Positions 18,226 through 26,446 of a DNA stretch of 64,000 nt are shown one piece after another; position 1 is the first letter of the stretch, and each line of letters opens with the position of its first letter. A program made the translations under genes and the position numbers. The stretch covers positions 3,737,501 through 3,801,500 of the forward strand of contig NZ_CP048000.1 of the NCBI RefSeq assembly GCF_009931695.1, given 5' to 3'. The DNA comes from Anaerocolumna sedimenticola. GTDB lineage: Bacteria; Bacillota; Clostridia; Lachnospirales; Lachnospiraceae. Under the pieces are notes generated by a model. It saw nothing but the letters and a program-made list of their open reading frames with translations. It searched no databases and had not been told where the DNA came from.

Positions 18226-18327
18226 AATTTATATTGTATAAATACTGGATATTTTGTGTAAGATAAAAATATATCTGGAAATATTATAATAAAATACTTG
18301 CAATCTATAAATGAATATGTTAAAGTA

Positions 18328-18436
18328 AGATGTTGTGAGATGGGATGGTCCTCTGATACACCGCTTTTCTAATTTTAGGACAGGGTATTACATATCCGAC
18401 AGGCAAGGTATTAAGAACATCTAAATATTAAGGAGG
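18328..18436 (+). promoter_or_regulatory. Candidate L19 leader in front of rplS
   Basis: The rplS leader can form an outer helix AGATGTT (18328-18334) with AACATCT (18416-18422), enclosing an inner GTCCT/AGGAC helix and a smaller hairpin; the ribosome binding site AGGAGG (18431-18436) lies just outside. Firmicutes commonly carry an autoregulatory L19 leader at this place. I identify it by position and fold, not by a covariance model. A weak promoter may precede it (TTGCAA at 18298). Confidence 0.5.
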
Positions 18437-18443
18437 TCACAAA

Positions 18444-18791
18444 ATGAACGATATTATTAAGAACATTGAAGCTGCTCAGCTCAAAGAAGACATAGCTAGC
18501 TTTAACGTAGGCGATACTGTAAAGGTATATGCTAAAGTAAAAGAAGGTAACCGCGAAAGAACTCAGATCTTTGAAGGTACCGTATTAAAAAGACAAAACG
18601 GTGGCGCAAGAGAAACTTTTACAGTTAGAAAATCATCTAACGGTATCGGTGTTGAAAAAACATGGCCGTTACATTCTCCAAGTGTAGAGAAGATCGAAGT
18701 TATCAGACATGGTAAAGTTAGAAGAGCTAAGTTAACTTATTTACGTAATAGAGTAGGTAAGAAAGCAAAAGTTAAAGAAATCGTAAAATAA
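18444..18791 (+). CDS. rplS: 50S ribosomal protein bL19
   Basis: bL19 lies at the 30S-50S interface. The 115-aa protein has the family core [20 protein letters not shown], then [41 protein letters not shown] and [20 protein letters not shown]. Start after AGGAGGTCACAAA. Own structured leader and terminator suggest a separate transcript from rimM-trmD. Confidence 0.97.
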   Translation: MNDIIKNIEAAQLKEDIASFNVGDTVKVYAKVKEGNRERTQIFEGTVLKRQNGGARETFTVRKSSNGIGVEKTWPLHSPSVEKIEVIRHGKVRRAKLTYLRNRVGKKAKVKEIVK

Positions 18792-18819
18792 TTCATTACA
18801 GAATGAACAAAAAAACGAG

Positions 18820-18852
18820 AAGGGACAACTACTTAGGTATTGTCCCTTTTTT
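18820..18852 (+). terminator. Terminator after rplS
   Basis: AAGGGACAA (18820-18828) pairs with TTGTCCCTT (18840-18848) and runs into TTTTTT. A strong intrinsic terminator separating rplS from lepB. Confidence 0.88.
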
Positions 18853-18902
18853 AACATAGGAAAGTAAACTGACCTGTCCGTTAGTTTTATAGGAGTTTAG
18901 AT

Positions 18903-19538
18903 ATGGAATTTGATTTTGACAGAGATAGTAAGAAACCGTTAGTTAAAAAAATTATCGTTAGTATCATCATTTGGATCATTGAAATTGTTATAGTTGTAGC
19001 ATTAGCTTATCTCATAGTAAATTATGCCTTAGAAAAAACCACCATGTTAGGTGAGTCCATGGAAACAACCTTGAAAGATCAGGATAAAATTATTATTAAT
19101 AAATTTGCATATAAAATTGCAAAACCAAAACGGTTTGACGTAATTGTATTTAAACAAACGAATAAAGAACATAGTTATTTTAATATTAAAAGGATTATCG
19201 GTCTTCCGGGAGAGAAGATTCTTATTGAAAACGGACATATTCGTATTAACGGTGAAATTCTTTCAGAGCCCGTTATTACGGAATCAATTAAAAACAGCGG
19301 GCTTGCTGCTGAAGAAATTAAGCTTGATGATAATGAATATTTTGTATTAGGCGATAACCGGAATAACAGTGAAGACAGCCGGTTTGCCAACATTGGAAAT
19401 ATATTATTTGATGACATCGTTGGTAAAGCTTGGATTCGTACCAATAATTTTGGTTTTATAAATAATATACACAATAAAAATAGTTCAAGCGGGAACAATT
19501 CTTTAGAAACAAGTGAAGAAACTACAAAAGAGGAATAA
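18903..19538 (+). CDS. lepB: Signal peptidase I (first of two)
   Basis: Type I signal peptidase removes signal peptides from exported proteins at the outer face of the membrane. The 211-aa protein has one N-terminal transmembrane helix (about residues 17-41), catalytic Ser52 in MLGESMETTL, catalytic Lys96 in FNIKRIIGLPGE, and the GDNRNNSEDSR box. A Ser/Asn/Glu-rich tail of about 25 residues follows. Together with the copy at 20457 it flanks rbgA. Confidence 0.93.
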   Translation: MEFDFDRDSKKPLVKKIIVSIIIWIIEIVIVVALAYLIVNYALEKTTMLGESMETTLKDQDKIIINKFAYKIAKPKRFDVIVFKQTNKEHSYFNIKRIIGLPGEKILIENGHIRINGEILSEPVITESIKNSGLAAEEIKLDDNEYFVLGDNRNNSEDSRFANIGNILFDDIVGKAWIRTNNFGFINNIHNKNSSSGNNSLETSEETTKEE

Positions 19539-19604
19539 ATTAATAGAAAATAATAGAAATTAACTGACAAATAGAACCAATACCAATAGTAAGGAGGAAT
19601 GTGA

Positions 19605-20460
19605 ATGCATTTCCAATGGTACCCCGGTCATATGACAAAAGCAAAACGTATGATGCAGGAAGATATGAAATTAGTGGATGTTGTTATAGAACTGGTTGAT
19701 GCAAGGATTCCGTTTAGCAGTAAAAATCCTGATATCGATGAAATGGCAAAGAATAAATCAAGAGTTATTTTATTAAATAAATATGATCTGGCTGATGAAA
19801 ACCATACAGATAATTGGAAGACATATTTTGAAAGTCAGGGTTATTTTGTCACTCTGGTAAATTCTAAAAACGGAAATGGCGTCAGGAAAGTAAATGATGT
19901 TGTTCAGCATGCCTGTAAAGAAAAAATTGAAAGAGACAGGAAAAGAGGTATATTAAACCGCCCCTTCGCGCTATGGTCGTAGGTATTCCCAATGTAGGTA
20001 AATCAACTTTCATTAACAGCATAGCAGGTAAAGCAGCTACAAAAACCGGTAATAAACCGGGTGTAACAAAAGGGAAACAATGGATTAAAATAAATAAAAA
20101 TATAGAGTTATTAGATACCCTGGTATTTTATGGCCTAAATTTGAAGATCAGGCTGTTGGTTTAAGACTGGCATTTATTGGATCAATCAGAGAAGAAATAC
20201 TGAATATTTATGAACTGTCCATAGAATTAATAAGCTTTTTATTAAATAACTACAAGGGTTGCCTGGCAGGACGTTACGGGATTGTAGAGGGCGATTCAGC
20301 CATAGAAACTTTAAGCCGGATTGCTGAAAAAAGAGCTTGCAGAATTAAGGGCGGTGAATTAGACTTAAATAAAGCAGCCGGTTTTGTTATGGATGACTTT
20401 AGAAATGGAAGATTAGGTAATATAACTTTAGAATTTCCGGAGAATTCTGATACTGAATGA
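19605..20460 (+). pseudogene. rbgA: Ribosome biogenesis GTPase RbgA (YlqF), interrupted by two apparent frameshifts
   Basis: RbgA is a circularly permuted GTPase for late 50S assembly (uL16 incorporation) and is essential in B. subtilis. The protein is readable end to end only in three frames: MHFQWYPGHMTKAKRMMQED through RKRGILNRP (to about 19962), then [18 protein letters not shown] through ELLDT (to about 20121), then [20 protein letters not shown] through GRLGNITLEFPENSDTE to TGA at 20458-20460. Both switches are -1 and each would be restored by one extra C in a C run (CCCC near 19962, CCC near 20120). G4 (NKYD), G1 (GIPNVGKS) and G3 (DTPG, once repaired) are all present. Base-calling error is more likely than true inactivation. 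GGAGG precedes the ATG. Confidence 0.9.
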
Positions 20461-21083
20461 CTAGACCCAAATGGTTAGAAAGCGGTGGTTGTGTGTTAGA
20501 ACAGCAAAATTTAGAATTGAACGAGAGCAGTAATAGTGGGAAAGCAAAGAGAATCGCTTCAGAGAGTCTGCATATGTTGTTTTATATCATATTAGTTTTT
20601 CTTTCAACATTTTTAATCTTGCATTTTGTCGGTCAAAGAACACAGGTTCTTGGCAGGTCCATGGAGAATGCACTTTCGAATCAGGATAATTTAATAGTAG
20701 ATAAGTTATCTTATCATTTTATGAAACCTCATCGTTTTGATATTGTTGTATTTCCCGTGGATGATACAAAAGATGTATTTTATATTAAAAGAATCATTGG
20801 ACTGCCGGGAGAGACAGTCCAGATAATTGACGGAAAAGTATACATTAATAATAAATTACTGAATGAACACTATGGTAAAGAAGAGATTTCCCTTGACAGA
20901 GAAGGAATAGCAGTAAAACCTATTATACTTGGCGATAAGGAATACTTCGTTTTAGGAGATAATCGAAATCATAGTATGGACAGCAGGGATCCTGAAGTCG
21001 GTAATATTTCCAAATCAGCAATAATAGGTAAAGCATGGATTCGCGTGTGGCCGCTGAATCGGTTTGGTTTCTTAAATCACTAA
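20457..21083 (+). CDS. lepB: Signal peptidase I (second of two)
   Basis: Paralogue of the lepB at 18903. The 208-aa protein has a cytoplasmic N-terminus of about 38 residues, one transmembrane helix (about 39-58), catalytic Ser68 in QVLGRSMENAL, Lys111 in FYIKRIIGLPGE and the GDNRNHSMDSRDPE box. The ATG at 20457 overlaps the rbgA stop (ATGA). A GTG at 20493 with GGTGG just upstream is an alternative start and would give 196 residues; the first 12 residues are not family-like, so this is quite possible. Confidence 0.9.
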   Translation: MTRPKWLESGGCVLEQQNLELNESSNSGKAKRIASESLHMLFYIILVFLSTFLILHFVGQRTQVLGRSMENALSNQDNLIVDKLSYHFMKPHRFDIVVFPVDDTKDVFYIKRIIGLPGETVQIIDGKVYINNKLLNEHYGKEEISLDREGIAVKPIILGDKEYFVLGDNRNHSMDSRDPEVGNISKSAIIGKAWIRVWPLNRFGFLNH

Positions 21084-21101
21084 GGAAAAGGGAGAATTAC
21101 T

Positions 21102-21860
21102 TTGGATATTAAAATTAGCGATATTAAAAATGAATTAGAATTAACGGATACAAGTAAACTTGACGATATTATCAATAAGTATAGATCTGACACCCGTACC
21201 GGTGTTATAAAATTAATTCAGAAATTTGACAGGGAAAGAGAGAAACTGTTAAACGAGCAAAAAAGAATGGAACAAATGAGAGTATATGAGAATAAATATA
21301 ATGAATATACGTACATTTGCGGCATTGATGAAGTTGGAAGAGGTCCTTTGGCAGGCCCGGTTGTAGCAGCGGCGGTAATTCTCCCCAAAGATTGCAATAT
21401 ACTTTATATCAATGATTCCAAGCAGTTATCAGAGAAAAAAAGGGAAGAATTATACGATTTAATCATGGAGCAGGCGGTAGCGGTAGGGGTAGGAAGTGTT
21501 CCGCCCTCCAAAATCGATGAAATAAACATATTACAGGCAACGTATGAGGCTATGCGTCAGGCTGTCGCCAATCTGTCCGTGAAACCGGAGATATTACTTA
21601 ACGATGCGGTTACTATACCGGAAGTAGCTATAAAACAGGTACCAATCATTAAAGGGGATGCTAAAAGCATATCGATTGCAGCTGCCAGTATTATCGCGAA
21701 AGTAACCAGGGATCGTTTAATGGTTGCTTATGACAGTATCTTTCCTCAGTATGATTTCGCTTCTAATAAAGGTTACGGTTCTAAAGAACATATTGAAGTA
21801 TTAAAAAGGTTAGGACCTGCCCCTATCCATAGATTAAGTTTTATTAAAAACTTCTTCTAG
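21102..21860 (+). CDS. rnhB: Ribonuclease HII
   Basis: RNase HII nicks at ribonucleotides in DNA and degrades RNA-DNA hybrids. The 252-aa protein has the catalytic CGIDEVGRGPLAGPVVAAAV (Asp75, Glu76), the middle Asp in LNDAVTIPE, and SIAAASIIAKVTRDRLM. An N-terminal helical extension of some 70 residues is typical of Firmicute enzymes. The start is TTG with AAAAGGGAG upstream. A type 1 enzyme (rnhA) is also present at 40.6 kb. Confidence 0.95.
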   Translation: MDIKISDIKNELELTDTSKLDDIINKYRSDTRTGVIKLIQKFDREREKLLNEQKRMEQMRVYENKYNEYTYICGIDEVGRGPLAGPVVAAAVILPKDCNILYINDSKQLSEKKREELYDLIMEQAVAVGVGSVPPSKIDEINILQATYEAMRQAVANLSVKPEILLNDAVTIPEVAIKQVPIIKGDAKSISIAAASIIAKVTRDRLMVAYDSIFPQYDFASNKGYGSKEHIEVLKRLGPAPIHRLSFIKNFF

Positions 21861-21923
21861 GTTGGAAATTATACAGTAATATTACATATTCCGATTAATA
21901 AGATAAACAAAGGAGCAAGGTAA

Positions 21924-22247
21924 ATGGCTGAAAGCTTTAATCAATTTCAGAATAAAAAAAATACCAATCCAAAGAATAAAACTGCAATTGCATTAGGATA
22001 TAATCCTGATGAAGCCGCGCCTAAAATAATTGCTACAGGGAAAGGATATTTGGCGGATAAAATCCTTAGGAAGGCAAATGAGAATAAAATTCCGGTACAT
22101 AAAGATGAGCAATTAGCTGCTACGCTCTCTAAATTAGACGTAGGAGATTATATTCCTCCCGAATTATATGACGTTGTATCCGAAATCCTATTATTTGTTG
22201 ATAACATGGATCGCATTAAATCCAAGGTACTTCCGAAAGGGGAATAG
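21924..22247 (+). CDS. ylqH: FlhB C-terminal-domain-like protein (YlqH family)
   Basis: The 107-aa protein matches only the cytoplasmic C-terminal domain of the flagellar/type III export switch protein FlhB: TAIALGYNPDEAAPKIIATG, KGYLADKILRKANENKIPVHKDEQLA and the LDVGDYIPPELYDVVSEILLFV ending. It lacks the membrane domain and the NPTH autocleavage motif. Stand-alone copies sit next to rnhB in many Firmicutes (B. subtilis ylqH); the function there is unproven. No flagellar genes are in the window. Confidence 0.88.
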   Translation: MAESFNQFQNKKNTNPKNKTAIALGYNPDEAAPKIIATGKGYLADKILRKANENKIPVHKDEQLAATLSKLDVGDYIPPELYDVVSEILLFVDNMDRIKSKVLPKGE

Positions 22248-22250
22248 TTT

Positions 22251-22607
22251 ATGTATAATAAACGGACTGTCGGAACTCAAAAAGAACAGATGGCTGCTGA
22301 TTTTCTTAGGAAAAACGGTTATTTAATTCTGGAACAGAATTTTAGCTGCAGAACCGGTGAAATTGACATTATTGCAAAAGATAAAAGTTATCTTGTTTTT
22401 GTAGAGGTTAAATACCGCAAGGATATTACCAAAGGATTTCCGCAGGAAGCTGTAGATTTATACAAAATGAAAAAAATTACCCATACCGCACTTTATTATA
22501 TGATGTTAAAACGGATTCCAACGGATACCCCGTGCCGTTTTGATGTGGTGAATATATTAGATCAGGAAATCTCTTTAATTCAGAATGCTTTCGAAGCTAT
22601 TTATTAG
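22251..22607 (+). CDS. yraN: YraN family (UPF0102) nuclease-like protein
   Basis: The 118-aa protein has the family pattern GTQKEQMAADFLRKNGYLIL, then RTGEIDIIAKDKSYLVFVEV and KYRK, which matches the E-x(n)-D-E-x-K core of Holliday-junction-resolvase-like nucleases. The biochemical role is not settled. It starts 3 bp after ylqH, with GAAAGGGGAA as ribosome site, so both are co-translated. The rnhB-ylqH-yraN order is conserved in Firmicutes. Confidence 0.92.
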   Translation: MYNKRTVGTQKEQMAADFLRKNGYLILEQNFSCRTGEIDIIAKDKSYLVFVEVKYRKDITKGFPQEAVDLYKMKKITHTALYYMMLKRIPTDTPCRFDVVNILDQEISLIQNAFEAIY

Positions 22608-22759
22608 TCCCAAATCTTTTAAATCGGAACTAAAATTCCCTATAAATATATAATATTTGTATAAAATTGATGCTTTCTGCAATAATTGTATTCACCCAGC
22701 AGATTACCATCAGTATGAACCTATAACAGAATTAATTATTATTATCGAAAGAGGTTATT

Positions 22760-23599
22760 ATGATATTTCAAAATAATGAATATGCAGTACTTAACACTGA
22801 TAAAATTGCACCTTTTATTACTTTTCCCTGCTTTTCCCATATCGATTTTATAAGACATGGTTTTTCTACCAGACTGGGTGGAGTCAGTTCAGGTATTTAT
22901 GAATCTATGAACCTTGGATACAGCAACGGAGATGATTCTGATAATGTAATGGCAAATTATAAAAGAATCAGTGAGAGTATCGGGTTTTTAACGGAGAATA
23001 TAGTTACGACAGATCAGGTACATAATACAGAGGTACGTTTGGTAACAGCAAAAGATAAAGGGAAAGGTGTAATTAAAAAGAGGGACTATAAAGGGATTGA
23101 CGGCTTAATTACAAATGAACCCGGAATTACTTTAGCTACCTATTATGCCGATTGTGTTCCTTTATATTTCGTAGATATGAAAAATAAAGCAATTGGTTTA
23201 AGCCATTCCGGCTGGAGAGGTACTGTAAAAAGAATGGGTAAGGTTACCCTTAAGGCAATGAAACAGAATTTCAATACGAATCCGGAAGATGTGATAGCGT
23301 TAATCGGACCGTCCATATGTATGGACTGTTATGAGGTTAGTGAAGACGTAGCAGAGGCATTTGAGAAAGAATTTAATTCGGAACAAATAAAAGATATCCT
23401 GCTTGATAAAGGTAATGGTAAATATCAATTAAACTTATGGCAGGCCAACCGCCATATCTTCTTAGATGCCGGTATAAAAGAAGAAAATATACATATTTCT
23501 TCCGTATGTACCTCGTGTAACAGCGATTTATTATTTTCCCACCGTGCAACGAAAGGAAAACGGGGAACTCTTGCGGCATTTTTAATGATTAAAGAATAG
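22760..23599 (+). CDS. pgeF: Laccase-domain purine nucleoside phosphorylase / peptidoglycan editing factor
   Basis: The 279-aa protein belongs to the YfiH/PgeF (multicopper polyphenol oxidoreductase, CNF1-like) family, shown to act on purine nucleosides and, in E. coli, linked to removing mis-incorporated residues from cell-wall precursors. Diagnostic residues: RHGFSTRLGGVSSGIYESMN, DQVHNTEV, TYYADCVPLYF, GLSHSGWRGTVKRM, SICMDCYEV and the C-terminal RATKGKRGTLAAFL. These supply the His-Cys-His zinc site. GAGGT precedes the ATG. Confidence 0.92.
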   Translation: MIFQNNEYAVLNTDKIAPFITFPCFSHIDFIRHGFSTRLGGVSSGIYESMNLGYSNGDDSDNVMANYKRISESIGFLTENIVTTDQVHNTEVRLVTAKDKGKGVIKKRDYKGIDGLITNEPGITLATYYADCVPLYFVDMKNKAIGLSHSGWRGTVKRMGKVTLKAMKQNFNTNPEDVIALIGPSICMDCYEVSEDVAEAFEKEFNSEQIKDILLDKGNGKYQLNLWQANRHIFLDAGIKEENIHISSVCTSCNSDLLFSHRATKGKRGTLAAFLMIKE

Positions 23600-23708
23600 A
23601 AAAATAAGAAAATTACATTTTTTATTGATTGATTACTTAAGAATTTATAATTTTATTTTTGCATCTCACTTAATATTCAGTTTTCATTCGATTATTCTAA
23701 TAAATTAG

Positions 23709-23772
23709 CCTCCGCCTTTGTCCTCATTTGTTTTATTCAAGCAAATGAGTGGATTTTGGCGGAGGTTTGTTT
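23709..23772. terminator. Bidirectional terminator between pgeF and the PRPP synthetase gene
   Basis: Outer stem CCTCCGCC (23709-23716) pairs with GGCGGAGG (23758-23765), with an inner CTCATTTG/CAAATGAG helix. T-rich sequence follows on the + side (TTTGTTTT) and A/T-rich sequence on the other. It serves two convergent genes. Confidence 0.85.
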
Positions 23773-23775
23773 TAA

Positions 23776-24951
23776 TTAATTATTACTTTTATAATCTGCT
23801 ACGATATCCTGAATACGGGTTTTTGAATCTAAAATTCCGTCAACGGATTGATCGTGATTGATCGTATGAATGATAAGTGCGAGATATCTGCTTAAATCTA
23901 CATTGGTATAATAATTTTTCTCCAGTAATTGAGGAGGGCAGTAGGTAAGATTTGTAGTAAAAACACGGTTTATAATTCCATCCTCGTAAAATTTATCAAA
24001 TGAAGCGTAACCCTCAGCAAATAAACCAAAGGTAGCTGCAATAAATATTTTGGAAGCTTTTCTTTTCTTCAATTCTAATGCAATGTCAAGGATACTCTTT
24101 CCTGTAAAAATCATATCTGCAACGATTAAAACATCTTTTCCTTCCACGTCGGGACCTAAAAACTCATATACCGATGAAGGACTGGAAGTATTATTTTCCA
24201 TGCCTGTATAATCATGCCTTTTATAAAACATACCTAAATCCACACCTAATATGTTAGTATAAAAGATTGCTTTGGCCATAACGCTTTCGTCCGGGCTGAT
24301 AATCATTAAATGATCGCTGTCTAATTTTAATCCTTTTTCCGTAGCCAATAAAGACTGGATAAACTGATATGAGGTATAAAAATTATCGAATCCTTTAATG
24401 GGTATGGCATTTTGTACACGGGGATCCAATGCATCAAATGTAATTATATTTTTTACACCCATTTTGGCCAATTCCTGCAGGGCAGTTGCACAATCAAGAG
24501 ATTCCAAGTATGTACGTTTATGCTGCCTGCCTTCGTATAAAAAAGGTATGATAACATTGATACGATGTGCTTTTCCGTTACAGGCATCGATTAAACGCTT
24601 TAAATCCTGAAAATGATCGTCCGGTGACATCATATTGTTCATACCATCTAAACTATAATTTATGCTGTGATTTGTTACATCTGCTAAAATATATAAATCT
24701 GTTCCATGAATGGATTCACGGATGATACCTTTCGCTTCTCCTGAATTAAATCTCGGACATTCGGCATCCACTAAATAAGTATCGGCTTCATAACCTAAAA
24801 AAGCGGGTAAATTTGTATATTCCAGAGCTTGGTCATGTCTTGCTTTTACAATCAGGGAATTTATTTTTTCCGCCAGAGGACGAAAACCATCCAATGACAT
24901 TATTTTTAAAGGTGCTACGGGAATTGTTTCTATATTATTCGTGGTTGTCAT
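23776..24951 (-). CDS. prs: Ribose-phosphate pyrophosphokinase, long divergent form
   Basis: PRPP synthetases transfer pyrophosphate from ATP to ribose 5-phosphate for nucleotide, histidine and tryptophan synthesis. The 391-aa protein has the tandem phosphoribosyltransferase-fold layout: NSGEAKGIIRESIHGTDLYI early, then VNVIIPFLYEGRQHKR-like ATP-loop region, and DVLIVADMIFTGKSILDIA in place of the classic DDMIDTAGT PRPP loop. It is some 75 residues longer than standard Prs. The start at 24951 follows TTTGGAGG; the in-frame ATG 60 bp upstream lacks such a site. A standard prs may exist elsewhere in the genome. Confidence 0.85.
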   Translation of the reverse strand: MTTTNNIETIPVAPLKIMSLDGFRPLAEKINSLIVKARHDQALEYTNLPAFLGYEADTYLVDAECPRFNSGEAKGIIRESIHGTDLYILADVTNHSINYSLDGMNNMMSPDDHFQDLKRLIDACNGKAHRINVIIPFLYEGRQHKRTYLESLDCATALQELAKMGVKNIITFDALDPRVQNAIPIKGFDNFYTSYQFIQSLLATEKGLKLDSDHLMIISPDESVMAKAIFYTNILGVDLGMFYKRHDYTGMENNTSSPSSVYEFLGPDVEGKDVLIVADMIFTGKSILDIALELKKRKASKIFIAATFGLFAEGYASFDKFYEDGIINRVFTTNLTYCPPQLLEKNYYTNVDLSRYLALIIHTINHDQSVDGILDSKTRIQDIVADYKSNN

Positions 24952-25203
24952 AAAAGCCTCCAAAGAAATCATTATCATACTATTTATAACACTCCAAAAT
25001 CCATTCGTCAATAAAGAACAAAGTAATATATAAAATAAATTTAATAAATGTACTTTTTACATTCTTAGAGAAGTAGTTCATTTATTTTTTTGTTAATGTT
25101 AAACCTTTGTCAAAGTTCGGATAACATTAAGGAGCATCCGTTTAAAATATCCAAACTTGAACGCTCCCTAATTATTAATTCAAGAAAGTTTTAAGTAATT
25201 CAA

Positions 25204-26391
25204 TTACTTTCTGCAACGAAATATGCCTGCCTTTTTGGTTATTTTTAGATTACCTGTCTTTTGCAGCTTTTTCTTTATAAAATCCCTAAATTCCGTATAT
25301 CTGTCTATTAGATACTCCTGCTGATTCCCATGACAGGATAAAATATAATCAATCAGTGCCTGTTCAGTATCAACGATAAGATAATCATTATAATCTAGTT
25401 CTTCTACGTCACTAAAATATCTGCCAAGTTCTTCTTTACCATTTTCCAAACCAAAGATTTCATATAAATTGATTTCAGAAAGTGCGATCCTGGAATCAAA
25501 TTCTTTGACCAGCTGTTCAATTTCTTTCATATGATCTTTCCCATAGGTACTGCAGTAAAAGTAACGATCCTTTTTTAAAACTCTGGTGATTTCACGAAAA
25601 GCTTTTTCACGGTCTTTCAGATAGAACACCATGTGGTTGCCGATAACATAATCAAAGGAGTTATCCGGGGCAGGAATCTCATGGCAGTCAAAAACCTGAA
25701 AGCTTATATTTTCTCCATAATTGACAAGATTCTTTTTTGCATCGCCAATCATTCCTACTGAAATATCGGACAGCAGGAGAGAGCAACCTTCTGGAATGAA
25801 CTCTTTGTTAACCCTCCAAAGTTCACCATTCCCGCATCCTATCTCCAGAATATTCTCTTGAGGTTTTAAGTCTAATTTTGAGAAAATCCATTGAAACCAG
25901 CCAATAGGATTAACTGAGTAATTTTTATGCAGGCTTATACGGATATCAACATTAACAGAATTTTTATATTGTTTAATCAAATCCTTTTCCATATTGGTTA
26001 TGTGTATCAGATCAATTACTTTGTTCCAATCAACAGTCTGGTGTTCATCAAAAAGTTTAGATGTATCTTTTATGGATTGCTCGACTAGTTGAAGCTCTTC
26101 GATTTTCCTTTGTACCAGTTTTAGCTGTAATTGAAATGATTGCTTAACATAGTTCTGATTGTTATCATTTCTGGTAATATCCATAATTTCAACTAAGGAA
26201 AACCCCAGATATTTTAAGGATAATATTTTTTGCAGTCTACCAAAATCGGAATCTGTATAATACCGGTACCCTGATTCATTTATAAAACTGGGTTTTAATA
26301 TACCTTGTTTATCATAATAACGAATTGTGCGGATGGTTACTTTTGCTCTTTTAGCAAACTCTCCGGTAGAATAATACATATTATCTTTCAT
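25204..26391 (-). CDS. MerR-family regulator fused to a SAM-dependent methyltransferase
   Basis: Residues 1-75 are a MerR DNA-binding domain (YSTGEFAKRAKVTIRTIRYY, YYTDSDFGRLQKILSLKYLG), followed by the dimerisation coiled coil (about 80-125). Residues 175-310 form a class I methyltransferase: ENILEIGCGNGELWRV (motif I), LLLSDISVGMI, FDYVIGNHMVFYL, then REITRVLKKDRYFYC. The last 80 residues are unassigned. This resembles MerR proteins with an effector or enzyme domain at the C-terminus. Target promoter and methyl acceptor are unknown. It follows rfbB on the same strand by 55 bp. No strong ribosome site precedes the ATG. Confidence 0.85.
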   Translation of the reverse strand: MKDNMYYSTGEFAKRAKVTIRTIRYYDKQGILKPSFINESGYRYYTDSDFGRLQKILSLKYLGFSLVEIMDITRNDNNQNYVKQSFQLQLKLVQRKIEELQLVEQSIKDTSKLFDEHQTVDWNKVIDLIHITNMEKDLIKQYKNSVNVDIRISLHKNYSVNPIGWFQWIFSKLDLKPQENILEIGCGNGELWRVNKEFIPEGCSLLLSDISVGMIGDAKKNLVNYGENISFQVFDCHEIPAPDNSFDYVIGNHMVFYLKDREKAFREITRVLKKDRYFYCSTYGKDHMKEIEQLVKEFDSRIALSEINLYEIFGLENGKEELGRYFSDVEELDYNDYLIVDTEQALIDYILSCHGNQQEYLIDRYTEFRDFIKKKLQKTGNLKITKKAGIFRCRK

Positions 26392-26446
26392 ATATAGGCG
26401 GTCTGACCTTTCGTAATTTTCTGTTCTTTGATAAAGGATTCCGAAA

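Noticed and set aside
19940..19985. Programmed -1 frameshifting in rbgA
   Set aside because: No classic X-XXY-YYZ heptamer with a downstream structure was seen, and the gene would need two separate events. Sequencing error is simpler.
21924..22247. FlhB-like protein as evidence for a type III or flagellar locus
   Set aside because: It contains only the C-terminal domain, and it is the usual stand-alone YlqH beside rnhB; no other export genes are here.
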